A DNA stretch of 64,000 nt, taken from assembly GCF_001426405.1 (NCBI RefSeq), contig NZ_LMEP01000024.1:228678-292677 (forward strand). Direction: 5' to 3'. The notes beneath the pieces were generated by a model. It was not told the DNA's origin. It worked only from the letters and a program-made list of their open reading frames with translations, and ran no database searches. Every line of letters starts with the position of its first letter. The stretch's first letter is position 1. Of the stretch, positions 16,443-24,012 are shown piece after piece. This DNA comes from Streptomyces sp. Root1304 (GTDB lineage: Bacteria; Actinomycetota; Actinomycetes; Streptomycetales; Streptomycetaceae). Both the position numbers and the translations under genes were made by a program.

Positions 16443-16775
16443 GTGGCCCTCAAGTCTGTAACCGACGCTTCCTTCGACGAGGACGTCCTCAAGAGCGACA
16501 AGCCCGTCCTGGTGGACTTCTGGGCCGAGTGGTGCGGCCCGTGCCGCCAGATCGCCCCGTCGCTGGAGGCCATCGCCGCCGAGCACGGCGAGATCGAGAT
16601 CGTGAAGCTCAACATCGACCAGAACCCGGCCACGGCTGCCAAGTACGGCGTCATGTCGATCCCGACGCTCAACGTCTACCAGGGCGGCGAGGTCGTGAAG
16701 ACGATCGTCGGCGCCAAGCCGAAGGCCGCGATCCTCCGCGACCTGGAGGCCTTCGTCGAGCCGACCAAGGCCTGA
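16443..16775 (+). CDS. trxA: Thioredoxin
   Basis: Small cytoplasmic disulfide reductant of 110 residues with the active site WCGPC at about 30-34 and the cis-proline segment MSIPTLNVYQGGE. It is the substrate of TrxB, encoded just upstream. GTG at 16443 follows a near-perfect AAGGAGG. Two parS sites and a terminator stem lie after the stop codon. Confidence 0.97.
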   Translation: MALKSVTDASFDEDVLKSDKPVLVDFWAEWCGPCRQIAPSLEAIAAEHGEIEIVKLNIDQNPATAAKYGVMSIPTLNVYQGGEVVKTIVGAKPKAAILRDLEAFVEPTKA

Positions 16776-16787
16776 TGCTTCCTCGCT

Positions 16788-16801
16788 GTTTCACGTGAAA
16801 C
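16788..16801. other. parS site 5
   Basis: Perfect GTTTCACGTGAAAC, 12 bases after the trxA stop. Confidence 0.9.
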
Positions 16802-16817
16802 ATGACGCGCGAGCGAC

Positions 16818-16831
16818 GTTTCACGTGAAAC
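16818..16831. other. parS site 6
   Basis: Perfect GTTTCACGTGAAAC, 16 bases from site 5; together a close pair. Confidence 0.9.
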
Positions 16832-16836
16832 AGAAG

Positions 16837-16864
16837 CGGCCCGCCCCCGACAGGGGGCGGGCCG
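16837..16864. terminator. Bidirectional terminator between trxA and GNAT gene
   Basis: A 12-base G+C stem, CGGCCCGCCCCC, with loop GACA and its exact complement. It lies between convergent genes and can serve both. Confidence 0.75.
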
Positions 16865-16879
16865 TTCTCATGTCCGGGG

Positions 16880-17497
16880 TCAGAGCGGCCGCAGAGCCGG
16901 CTCCTTCTGCACGGCGCCGAGAAGCCGGTCGAGCGCCATCTCGACGTCCTCCTTCCAGGAGAGCGTCGTCCGGAGCTCCAGCCGCAGCCTCGGGAAGGCC
17001 GGGTGCGGCCGTACGGTCTTGAAGCCCACGGCCAGCAGATGATCGGCCGGCAGCACACACGCCGGCTCCTTCCAGCGGGCGTCACCGAACGCCTCGATGG
17101 CCTTGAACCCCCGCCGCAGCAGATCCTTGGCCACCGTCTGCACGACCATCCGCCCCAGCCCCTGCCCCTGGTACCCGGGCATGATCCAGGCCGTCATCAA
17201 CTGCGCCGCATCGGCGGCCACAGGGCTCGTCGGGAAGGCGGTCGACCGCGGCACATACGCCGGGGGAGCGTAGAGGACATAGCCGACCGGCACCTCGTCG
17301 ACATAGACCACCCGGCCGCAGGATCCCCATTCCAGAAGAACGCCCGAGATCCAGGCCTCCTTCTCAGGCTCCGACCGGCCCGCCTTCACGGCCGCCTCAC
17401 CACTGACCGGATCGAGCTCCCAGAACACACAGGAGCGACACCTCTTGGGCAGGTCCGGAAGGTTGTCCAGCGTGAGCGGTACGAGCCGACGCCCCAC
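16880..17497 (-). CDS. GNAT family N-acetyltransferase
   Basis: Protein of 205 residues with an acetyl-CoA binding fold. The pyrophosphate loop region reads MPGYQGQGLGRMVVQ (about residues 117-131), matching the Q/RxxGxG/A motif. The N-terminus carries RCRSCVFWELD, a cysteine pair typical of this actinobacterial subgroup. Substrate unknown. GTG at 17497 has GAGGAG just upstream; a longer in-frame start at 17575 adds residues that look non-coding. It lies between trxA and parB, as in other Streptomyces. Confidence 0.85.
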   Translation of the reverse strand: MGRRLVPLTLDNLPDLPKRCRSCVFWELDPVSGEAAVKAGRSEPEKEAWISGVLLEWGSCGRVVYVDEVPVGYVLYAPPAYVPRSTAFPTSPVAADAAQLMTAWIMPGYQGQGLGRMVVQTVAKDLLRRGFKAIEAFGDARWKEPACVLPADHLLAVGFKTVRPHPAFPRLRLELRTTLSWKEDVEMALDRLLGAVQKEPALRPL

Positions 17498-17589
17498 GGC
17501 TGCTCCTCGTTTCCCTCGCCAGCGAGTACGGATACGCCTCTCGGAATCGTATCGAGCGGCTGATCGGGAGGACACCGCTCACAGGCAAA

Positions 17590-17630
17590 GGGCGGGCCGC
17601 GTTCCGGTGAAGACCGGACACGACCCGCCC
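17590..17630 (-). terminator. Terminator after parB
   Basis: Imperfect stem of about 17 pairs (GGGCGGG...CCGG on both arms, with G-U pairs) followed on the minus strand by CTTTGCC. It ends the rsmG-parA-parB unit. Confidence 0.65.
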
Positions 17631-17659
17631 TGGGCGGCCTCAGACAGCGGAGAGAGCGA

Positions 17660-18760
17660 TCAGCCCTCCGCGCCCTTTTCCTTGTTCTTCTGGTCCATGA
17701 CCCGCCCCTCTCCGGGAGCCAGGGTCGACAGGATGCGCTCCAGATCGTCCATCGAGGCGAACTCGACGACGATCTTGCCCTTCTTCTGCCCGAGGTCGAC
17801 CTTCACCCGGGTCTCGAAGCGGTCCGAGAGCCGGGAGGCGAGATCCGTGAGCGCGGGCGAGACGCGGGCACCGGCCCGCGGCTTGTTCGGCTTGACCGCA
17901 CCGGCGGGCTCCTCGGAACCCATCAGGCTCACGATCTCCTCGACCGTACGGACCGACAGACCCTCGGAGACGATCCGGTAGGCCAGCTTGTCCTGGGCCT
18001 CCGCGTCCTCCACACCGAGCAGCGCCCGCGCGTGACCGGCGGACAGCACACCGGCCGCGACCCGGCGCTGCACTGCCCCGGAGAGACGCAGCAGGCGGAG
18101 CGTGTTGGAGATCTGCGGGCGGGAGCGCCCGATCCGCTCGGCCAGCTGGTCGTGGGTGCAGCCGAAGTCCTTGAGCAGCTGCTCGTAGGCGTGCGCCTCT
18201 TCGATCGCGTTCAGCTGGGCACGGTGGAGGTTCTCCAGGAGCGCGTCCAGGAGCATCTTCTCGTCGTCGGTGTCCCGGACGATCGCGGGAATCCGCTTGA
18301 GCTCCGCCTCCTTGGAGGCGCGCAGCCGACGCTCACCCATGACCAGCTCATAGCGCTCGTCGTCGAGCTTGCGCACGACCACCGGCTGGAGGAGGCCGAC
18401 TTCCTTGATCGAGACGACGAGCTCCGCCAGGGCGTCCTCGTCGAAGATCTCACGCGGCTGATGCCGGTTGGGAACGATGGCGTCGAGCGGAAGGTCGGTG
18501 AAGTAGGCCCCCGCCGGAGGCGCCGGCAGCGCCGGATTCTCCGGCTCGTTCCACGAAGGCGTGGCCTCCGGGGACTGCGCGCTCTGCGGCAGCGTCGCCA
18601 GCTTCGCGGCGGCCACCCCTCGGCCCGAGGTCAGGACGGAGGCCGCTCCGGGAGAAGCCGGGCCCGTCCCCGCACCGGCCGACGGCGTCTGCCGTTCCTG
18701 GGGAGCAGCGGGGATCAGCGCACCGAGCCCACGCCCCAGTCCCCTACGTCGCTCGCTCAC
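17660..18760 (-). CDS. parB: Chromosome partitioning protein ParB
   Basis: DNA-binding CTP-switch protein that loads at parS and organises the origin region for segregation during sporulation. The 366 residues comprise a variable N-terminus, the ParB/Srx domain (about 85-180) with VMGERRLRASKEA near 143, a helix-turn-helix (QLAERIGRSRPQISNTLRLL) near 200 that reads parS, and a C-terminal dimerisation domain. The start GTG overlaps the parA stop TGA, giving coupled translation. Its eight binding sites lie close by in this window. Confidence 0.96.
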   Translation of the reverse strand: MSERRRGLGRGLGALIPAAPQERQTPSAGAGTGPASPGAASVLTSGRGVAAAKLATLPQSAQSPEATPSWNEPENPALPAPPAGAYFTDLPLDAIVPNRHQPREIFDEDALAELVVSIKEVGLLQPVVVRKLDDERYELVMGERRLRASKEAELKRIPAIVRDTDDEKMLLDALLENLHRAQLNAIEEAHAYEQLLKDFGCTHDQLAERIGRSRPQISNTLRLLRLSGAVQRRVAAGVLSAGHARALLGVEDAEAQDKLAYRIVSEGLSVRTVEEIVSLMGSEEPAGAVKPNKPRAGARVSPALTDLASRLSDRFETRVKVDLGQKKGKIVVEFASMDDLERILSTLAPGEGRVMDQKNKEKGAEG

Positions 18761-19833
18761 TGAATCCCCTCCGACATGCTGCGCTGGTTGTTCTGGTGCC
18801 CTACCTGGGCGTGCTGCGGGTCGTAGTGCACGGCGACACCCCGCAGAGCGATCTCACGAGCCGCTTCGAGATACGACAGGGCGCCGCTGGAGCCCGGGTC
18901 GTAGGTGAGGACCGTCTGCCCGTAGCTCGGTGCCTCCGAGATGCGGACGGACCTCGGGATGCTCGTCCGCAGCACCTCCTCGGCGAAGTGGGTGCGCACC
19001 TCGTCGGCGACCTGCGAGGCGAGCCTCGTCCGGCCGTCGTACATGGTGAGCAGGATCGTCGAAACGTGGAGCGCGGGGTTGAGGTGCCCGCGTACCAGGT
19101 CGACGTTCCGCAGGAGCTGTCCGAGTCCCTCCAGTGCGTAGTACTCGCACTGGATCGGGATCAGCACCTCGGCTCCGGCCACCATGGCGTTGACCGTGAG
19201 GAGACCGAGCGAGGGCGGGCAGTCGATCAGGATGTAGTCGAGCGGCTGCTCGTAGGCCTGGATCGCCCGCTGCAGGCGGCTCTCACGGGCCACGAGCGAG
19301 ACCAGCTCGATCTCCGCACCGGCGAGATCGATGGTGGCGGGAGCGCAGAAGAGGCCCTCGACGTCGTTGACGGGCTGCACCACTTCGGAGAGCGGCCTGC
19401 TGTCCACGAGAACGTCGTAGATCGACGGGACCTCGGCATGGTGGTCGATCCCGAGCGCCGTGGAGGCGTTGCCCTGCGGGTCCAGGTCGATGACCAGCAC
19501 CCGGGCACCGTGCAGAGCCAGGGAGGCGGCAAGGTTGACCGTCGTGGTCGTCTTGCCCACGCCGCCCTTCTGATTGGCGACCACCATCACGCGAGTCCGG
19601 GCCGGGCGGGGAAGTCCCTCACCGGCACGACCCAGGGCCTCTACTGCCAGTTGGGCAGCACGACCGATGGGGGTGTCGTCCATCGGGGGCGGTGTTTCAC
19701 GTGAAACATCCTCCCCCACCGATTCGGTTCGGGGACCGGGGACCGGATCGGTCATCGGTCCCGCGATGTTGGCGTCGGACCGCAAGGATTCACTCTCCTC
19801 GGCTTCGGGCTCGCGATGAGGAGAGCCTGCCAT
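18757..19833 (-). CDS. parA: Chromosome partitioning ATPase ParA
   Basis: Walker-type ATPase that works with ParB in origin placement and septum timing. The core starts at about residue 85 with the deviant Walker A motif KGGVGKTTTT, then DLDPQGNASTALG and the Walker B region DYILIDCPPSLG. The N-terminal extension of about 80 residues is polar and variable. ATG at 19833 (MAGSPHREP) matches the start I recall for relatives; an in-frame ATG at 19896 with a GAGGG site is the alternative. A perfect parS is inside the extension, translated VSRET. parB follows with overlapping codons. Confidence 0.94.
   Translation of the reverse strand: MAGSPHREPEAEESESLRSDANIAGPMTDPVPGPRTESVGEDVSRETPPPMDDTPIGRAAQLAVEALGRAGEGLPRPARTRVMVVANQKGGVGKTTTTVNLAASLALHGARVLVIDLDPQGNASTALGIDHHAEVPSIYDVLVDSRPLSEVVQPVNDVEGLFCAPATIDLAGAEIELVSLVARESRLQRAIQAYEQPLDYILIDCPPSLGLLTVNAMVAGAEVLIPIQCEYYALEGLGQLLRNVDLVRGHLNPALHVSTILLTMYDGRTRLASQVADEVRTHFAEEVLRTSIPRSVRISEAPSYGQTVLTYDPGSSGALSYLEAAREIALRGVAVHYDPQHAQVGHQNNQRSMSEGIQ
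19694..19707. other. parS site 7, inside parA
   Basis: Perfect GTTTCACGTGAAAC in the 5' extension of parA, read as VSRET. Confidence 0.9.
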
Positions 19834-19994
19834 GCTTTCTGGGTCGTGAACCAGCGAGGTCGGTGGTTCTGTGGGTGAATCCACCTCTGTGGACATCTCC
19901 GTAACCCTCGCGGGTGGTTTCACGCGGGGTCTACGGTCCCGGGGCACGGCCGCCGCGCGACCGCGGCTGATGATCCCCTGCAGCAGTGAGCGAC

Positions 19995-20008
19995 GTTTCA
20001 CGTGAAAC
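19995..20008. other. parS site 8, between rsmG and parA
   Basis: Perfect GTTTCACGTGAAAC in the 236-base gap upstream of parA. Bound ParB here could affect parAB transcription; that is inference. Confidence 0.9.
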
Positions 20009-20069
20009 ACCATGCCCCCGCTGCCCGGCCGGGACCGTTCGACACTCCGAAATGGTGCGTATGCGACGC

Positions 20070-20789
20070 TCAGCGGCGCCGGCGGGTCTTGCTCGTCCGG
20101 GCGGCCTTGGCCCGCTTGGCCGCGAAGCGCACACCACCGGGGCTCTCACCGACCTCCACCCGCACGACCGTGGAGAGCGGATCGACGATCCCCTCGCCCA
20201 CCTGCAGCACCGAGGTCTCCACCACACCGAGCCGGGAGAGCGCGGCGCGGGCACCGTTGATCTCCTCCTCAGCCGTGTCGCCCTTGAGCGCCAGCATCTC
20301 GCCGTAGGGGCGCAGCAGGGGAACGCCCCAGCCGGCCAGCCGGTCCAGCGGAGCCACCGCGCGAGCCGTCACCACGTGCACAGGCGTGATCTTGCCGAGC
20401 ATCTCCTCGGCACGGCCCCGGACCACGGTCACATGGTCGAGACCGAGCAGCTCGACGACCTCCTGAAGGAAGTTCGTCCGGCGCAGGAGCGGCTCCAGGA
20501 GCGTGATCTTCAGATCGGGCCGGACCAGAGCCAGCGGGATACCGGGAAGACCGGCGCCCGAGCCCACGTCGCAGACCGTGACGCCCTCGGGGACGACCTC
20601 CGAGAGGACGGCGCAGTTCAGCAGGTGGCGCTCCCACAGCCGCGGCACCTCACGCGGGCCGATCAGACCGCGCTTCACACCCGCGTCGGCGAGGAGCTCC
20701 GCGTACCGCACGGCCTCCGGGAAGTACTCACCGAAGACTGTCCGCGCCTGCTCCGGAGCCTCGGGGAGCTCCGCCGCTTCCTCCGTCAC
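20070..20789 (-). CDS. rsmG: 16S rRNA (guanine-527-N7)-methyltransferase
   Basis: SAM-dependent methyltransferase (GidB) acting on 16S rRNA in the 30S region touched by streptomycin. The 239 residues show the SAM-binding loop VCDVGSGAGLPGIPLA at about 73-88 and the conserved RAVAPLDRL later. The C-terminus is basic (KRAKAARTSKTRRRR). GTG at 20789 has a GGAAGG ribosome site; GTG at 20813 is less likely. It is the first gene of the rsmG-parA-parB unit. Confidence 0.94.
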   Translation of the reverse strand: MTEEAAELPEAPEQARTVFGEYFPEAVRYAELLADAGVKRGLIGPREVPRLWERHLLNCAVLSEVVPEGVTVCDVGSGAGLPGIPLALVRPDLKITLLEPLLRRTNFLQEVVELLGLDHVTVVRGRAEEMLGKITPVHVVTARAVAPLDRLAGWGVPLLRPYGEMLALKGDTAEEEINGARAALSRLGVVETSVLQVGEGIVDPLSTVVRVEVGESPGGVRFAAKRAKAARTSKTRRRR

Positions 20790-20862
20790 GGGAACCGTCC
20801 TTCCGTACCGCACGCATCGCGTGCGAGCGCACTGTGGTGGCTGACTATCGGGCTGACAAAGA

Positions 20863-20892
20863 TCGGCCCCGCCTGCGAACAGACGGGGCCGA
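20863..20892 (-). terminator. Terminator after jag
   Basis: Stem TCGGCCCCG with its exact complement around a 12-base loop. On the minus strand it is followed by TCTTTGTC. It separates the rpmH-to-jag unit from rsmG-parAB. Confidence 0.6.
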
Positions 20893-20906
20893 GACTACGT
20901 GAGGGT

Positions 20907-21416
20907 TCAGGCCGGGAGCACGACGACGAAGCGCTGCGGCTCCTCGCCCTCGGACTCGCTGCGCAGACCGGCGGCGGCGATCGCGTCGTGCACGACCTTG
21001 CGCTCGAACGGCGTCATCGGGTCCAGCTTGACCGGCTGGCCGCTGGTCTTCACGTCGTTCGCGGCCTTGGCGCCCAGCTCGGCGAGCTCGGCGCGCTTCT
21101 TGGCCCGGAAGCCGGCGATGTCCAGCATCAGGCGGCTGCGGTCACCGGTCTCCCGGTGCACGGCGAGCCGGGTCAGCTCCTGGAGAGCCTCCAGGACCTC
21201 ACCGTCGCGGCCGACGAGCTTCTGCAGCTCGCGGGCCGAGTCGCTGATGATCGAGACCGCGGCCCGGTCCGCCTCGACGTCCATGTCGATGTCGCCGTCG
21301 AGATCGGCGATGTCGAGGAGACCTTCGAGGTAGTCGGCCGCGATCTCACCCTCCTGCTCGAGGCGGGTCAGGGTGTCGCCACCCTCGGCGGCGGCGGAGG
21401 TGGTGCCTTCCGTCAC
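20907..21416 (-). CDS. jag: KH/R3H RNA-binding protein (Jag/KhpB)
   Basis: RNA-binding protein of 169 residues. The central KH-like domain has GRDGEVLEALQELTRLAVHR at about 70-89. The R3H domain closes the protein: MTPFERKVVHDAI, then EGEEPQRFVVVLP. In other bacteria KhpB/EloR works with KhpA in controlling cell elongation. GTG at 21416 follows AAGGAG. It lies 29 bases after yidC in the conserved rpmH-rnpA-yidD-yidC-jag block. Confidence 0.93.
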   Translation of the reverse strand: MTEGTTSAAAEGGDTLTRLEQEGEIAADYLEGLLDIADLDGDIDMDVEADRAAVSIISDSARELQKLVGRDGEVLEALQELTRLAVHRETGDRSRLMLDIAGFRAKKRAELAELGAKAANDVKTSGQPVKLDPMTPFERKVVHDAIAAAGLRSESEGEEPQRFVVVLPA

Positions 21417-21445
21417 GGACGGACTCCTTCTTGCTTCGGGGCGGC

Positions 21446-22762
21446 TTACTTCTTGGAGGACGGGTGCTTGGGCCGCTGCTGGCCCTTGCGCTGACCGGAC
21501 TTGCCCTGGCGGGAGCCTCCGGAGTTGGCACGGCTCGGACGCGCGGGCTTGTCCTGGCCCTCGTCCTTCGGCTCGTCCTCGGCGGCGGCCTTGTCCTGGC
21601 CCTGGGGCTTCTTCTCGAGCGAGGTGGTCGCCTCTTCGGCGGCCGGCTCGGAGGATTCCTCGGTGTCCTTGACCAGGTGCTGCGCGGCGGTGGCCTGACG
21701 CTGGGCCTTGGTCTGGCGCTTGGGCTGCTGGCGCTTGGCGGCGGCGCCGCCCTCGGCCTCGGCCTCGATCGTGTCGCTCTTGATCACGGTGCCGTCCGCC
21801 TGGGCGGCGAAGCCGGCCTTGGACAGACCCACGAAGAAGCGACGCTCGTTCTCGTTGCGGTCGCTGCCCTTGGCGACGATCACCTTGACGATGTTCTTCC
21901 GGCGGCGGCCGCGGACCTCACCGTGCTCCGTGACGCTCTTCAGCAGACGCTGCAGGTAGGAGTCCTGCGCCTTGCTGCCCGGAGTCGGGTTCTGGTTGAT
22001 CACGTACATCTGCTGGCCCATGGTCCACACGTTGGTGGTCAGCCAGTAGACGAGGACGCCGACGGGGAAGTTGATGCCCATGACGGCGAAGATCACCGGG
22101 AAGATGTACATGAGCATCTTCTGCTGCTGCATGTACGGGGTCTTCACCGAGAGGTCGACGTTCTTCATCATCAGCTGGCGCTGGGTGAAGAACTGCGAGG
22201 CCGACATCATGACGATCATGACCGCGGTGACGATGCGGACCGAGGTCAGCGAGGCGTCGAGAGCGGCGACCTCGGCGGCGGTGTCCGTGAACTTCGAGGC
22301 GAGCGGGGCGCCGAAGATGTGGGCCTGACGGGCGCTGGCGAGCAGCGGGCCGTCGATGACGCCGATCTCCTTGCCCGAGGCGATGGCGGAGAGCACGTGG
22401 TACAGCGCGAAGAAGAACGGCGACTGGGCCAGGATGGGAAGGCACGAGGAGAGCGGGTTGGTACCCGTCTCCTTGTACAGCTTCATCATCTCTTCGGACT
22501 GACGCTGCTTGTCGCTCTTGTAGCGCTCCTGGATCGCCTTCATCTTCGGCTGGAGCGCCTGCATGTTCCGCGTCGACTTGATCTGCTTGACGAACAGCGG
22601 GATCAGACAGATGCGGATCAGGACCACGAGGGACACGATGGACAAGCCCCAGGCCCAACCCGTGTCAGGGCCGAAGATCGCCCCGTACACCTTGTGGAAC
22701 TGGACGATGACCCAGGAAACGGGCCAGGTGATGAAGCTGAACAGACTGGCAATCGTGTCCAC
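21446..22762 (-). CDS. yidC: Membrane protein insertase YidC
   Basis: Inserts and folds inner-membrane proteins, alone or with Sec. The 438-residue protein has the YidC/Oxa1 core with five membrane segments. The first lies near the start (ITWPVSWVIVQFHKVYGAIF); then the LPILAQSPFFFALYHVL cytoplasmic hairpin and FPVIFAVMGINFPVGVLVYW. The last 120 residues are a basic, Gln/Lys-rich cytoplasmic tail that probably touches ribosomes. GTG at 22762 follows AAGGAGCC and lies 3 bases after the yidD stop. Confidence 0.95.
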   Translation of the reverse strand: MDTIASLFSFITWPVSWVIVQFHKVYGAIFGPDTGWAWGLSIVSLVVLIRICLIPLFVKQIKSTRNMQALQPKMKAIQERYKSDKQRQSEEMMKLYKETGTNPLSSCLPILAQSPFFFALYHVLSAIASGKEIGVIDGPLLASARQAHIFGAPLASKFTDTAAEVAALDASLTSVRIVTAVMIVMMSASQFFTQRQLMMKNVDLSVKTPYMQQQKMLMYIFPVIFAVMGINFPVGVLVYWLTTNVWTMGQQMYVINQNPTPGSKAQDSYLQRLLKSVTEHGEVRGRRRKNIVKVIVAKGSDRNENERRFFVGLSKAGFAAQADGTVIKSDTIEAEAEGGAAAKRQQPKRQTKAQRQATAAQHLVKDTEESSEPAAEEATTSLEKKPQGQDKAAAEDEPKDEGQDKPARPSRANSGGSRQGKSGQRKGQQRPKHPSSKK

Positions 22763-22765
22763 TAA

Positions 22766-23092
22766 TCAGGCTCCTTGAGCATTGGGCGAGGTCTCTGCGG
22801 CCGGGATCGTCTCGGCGGTGGACCCGCCCTTGTCGCCGCGCAGCGCGTTCCTCAGCATTTCGTGCCAGCGGGGGCGCTTGCGCGCGGGGACATGGTCCAC
22901 GCCACCGGGCGACCACGGGTTGCACCGCAGGATGCGCCAGGCGGTCAGGGCCGTGCCCTTGATCGCGCCATGCCGGTCGATGGCCGTGAATCCGTAGTGG
23001 GAACACGACGGGTAGTACCGGCAGACGGGCCCCAGGAGAGGGCTGATCGTCCACTGGTACAGCTTGATGAGAGCCAGCAGCGGGTACTTCAT
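22766..23092 (-). CDS. yidD: Membrane protein insertion efficiency factor YidD
   Basis: Small membrane-associated protein of 108 residues that helps YidC-dependent insertion. The family signature is clear: LIKLYQWTISPLLGPVCRYYPSCS, followed by RILRCNPWSPGGVDHVP. Its ATG overlaps the stop of rnpA (ATGA), and yidC begins 3 bases after its stop, so the three genes are translated in series. Confidence 0.95.
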   Translation of the reverse strand: MKYPLLALIKLYQWTISPLLGPVCRYYPSCSHYGFTAIDRHGAIKGTALTAWRILRCNPWSPGGVDHVPARKRPRWHEMLRNALRGDKGGSTAETIPAAETSPNAQGA

Positions 23093-23460
23093 CGCGCGCC
23101 CCCTCCCAGCAGCCGCTGGAGGGCGGCGTCCAGGTCTCGGGCCAGCTGTGCGTGGTCGGCGTCACCGGCTCCGGGCAACGCCCGTACGACCACCAGGCTA
23201 CCGGGGGGCAGCTCGGTGAGGCGGTCGCGCACGAGATGGCGCAGGCGACGCTTCACCTGGTTGCGTACGACCGCGACACCCACGGCTTTGCTCACGACGA
23301 AACCCGCACGCGTCGGGGAAGCGCTCTCCCCAGGCGCGTGCGGGTCCGTTGCACCGCTGTGTAGGTGGACGACGAGGAGCGGGCGACCGGCCCGGCGACC
23401 TCGGCGTACCGCGGTTGCGAAGTCCTCGCGCCGCCTCAGCCGATTCTCGGTAGGCAGCAC
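23089..23460 (-). CDS. rnpA: Ribonuclease P protein component
   Basis: Protein subunit of RNase P, which matures tRNA 5' ends. The 123 residues begin MLPTENRLRRREDF and contain the RNA-binding helix VRNQVKRRLRHLVRD. GTG at 23460; the gene lies 21 bases after rpmH and overlaps yidD by 4 bases. Confidence 0.95.
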   Translation of the reverse strand: MLPTENRLRRREDFATAVRRGRRAGRPLLVVHLHSGATDPHAPGESASPTRAGFVVSKAVGVAVVRNQVKRRLRHLVRDRLTELPPGSLVVVRALPGAGDADHAQLARDLDAALQRLLGGGAR

Positions 23461-23481
23461 GTCATGACCTGTTAAGGCAGA

Positions 23482-23619
23482 TCAGGCGGACAGCTCGGTG
23501 CGGCCCTTGGAACGACGGTTCGCAAGGATGGCTCGGCCGGCACGCGTACGCATCCGCAGGCGGAAGCCGTGGGTCTTGGCGCGACGACGGTTGTTCGGCT
23601 GGAAGGTGCGCTTGCTCAC
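23482..23619 (-). CDS. rpmH: 50S ribosomal protein L34
   Basis: Very basic ribosomal protein of 45 residues: it begins MSKRTFQPNNRRRAKTHGF and ends GRTELSA, the usual actinobacterial form. GTG start at 23619 with GGAGCCCC upstream. It is the first gene of the minus-strand unit and divergent from dnaA. Confidence 0.96.
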   Translation of the reverse strand: MSKRTFQPNNRRRAKTHGFRLRMRTRAGRAILANRRSKGRTELSA

Positions 23620-24012
23620 TCGGGGGCTCCAGAAATGATTCGTAGATGGCGGGACATCGCCTGGCTGTCACCGTGCGCCCACGAGTAGCTCGCAATACGC
23701 CCGAGTGCACCGCTACACGTTCGCAAACCGTGATCTTTGCCCATCGGAGGCAGGCGGCAGCAGCCATCGACAACTCGACCTGGTCACGGTACGCGCGGCT
23801 ACGCCATCCGGTCAAACCGACCTGTCGCCACCTCCCATTGTGCACAGGCTGTGGACAACAACTTGAACCACGTCAGCCGCCACGACTACCGTGGACGGTC
23901 TCCATTCTTTTCCGTTCTGTCCTCTCCTGTCCTCACGGACCCGTCCTCACGGACACCGACCCACCGTCCCCGAGAACCACTCCATCGTGGGACCTGCGAG
24001 AAAGCGTGCCCT
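23620..24012. other. rpmH-dnaA divergent promoter region
   Basis: No gene seen. Two DnaA boxes, TTGTGCACA at 23838-23846 and TTGTCCACA (minus) at 23850-23858, sit directly before the predicted dnaA -35 box, consistent with dnaA autoregulation. The rpmH promoter must also lie here but I could not fix it. Confidence 0.7.
23863..23892 (+). promoter_or_regulatory. Predicted dnaA promoter
   Basis: TTGAAC, 18-base spacer, TACCGT (fits TANNNT). DnaA boxes at 23838-23858 abut the -35 box. The leader to the start codon would be about 115 bases. Confidence 0.55.

Noticed and set aside
19834..20013. ParA start at 20013
   Set aside because: The first codons would be translated from a parS palindrome, and the added residues look non-coding; later ATG codons fit better.
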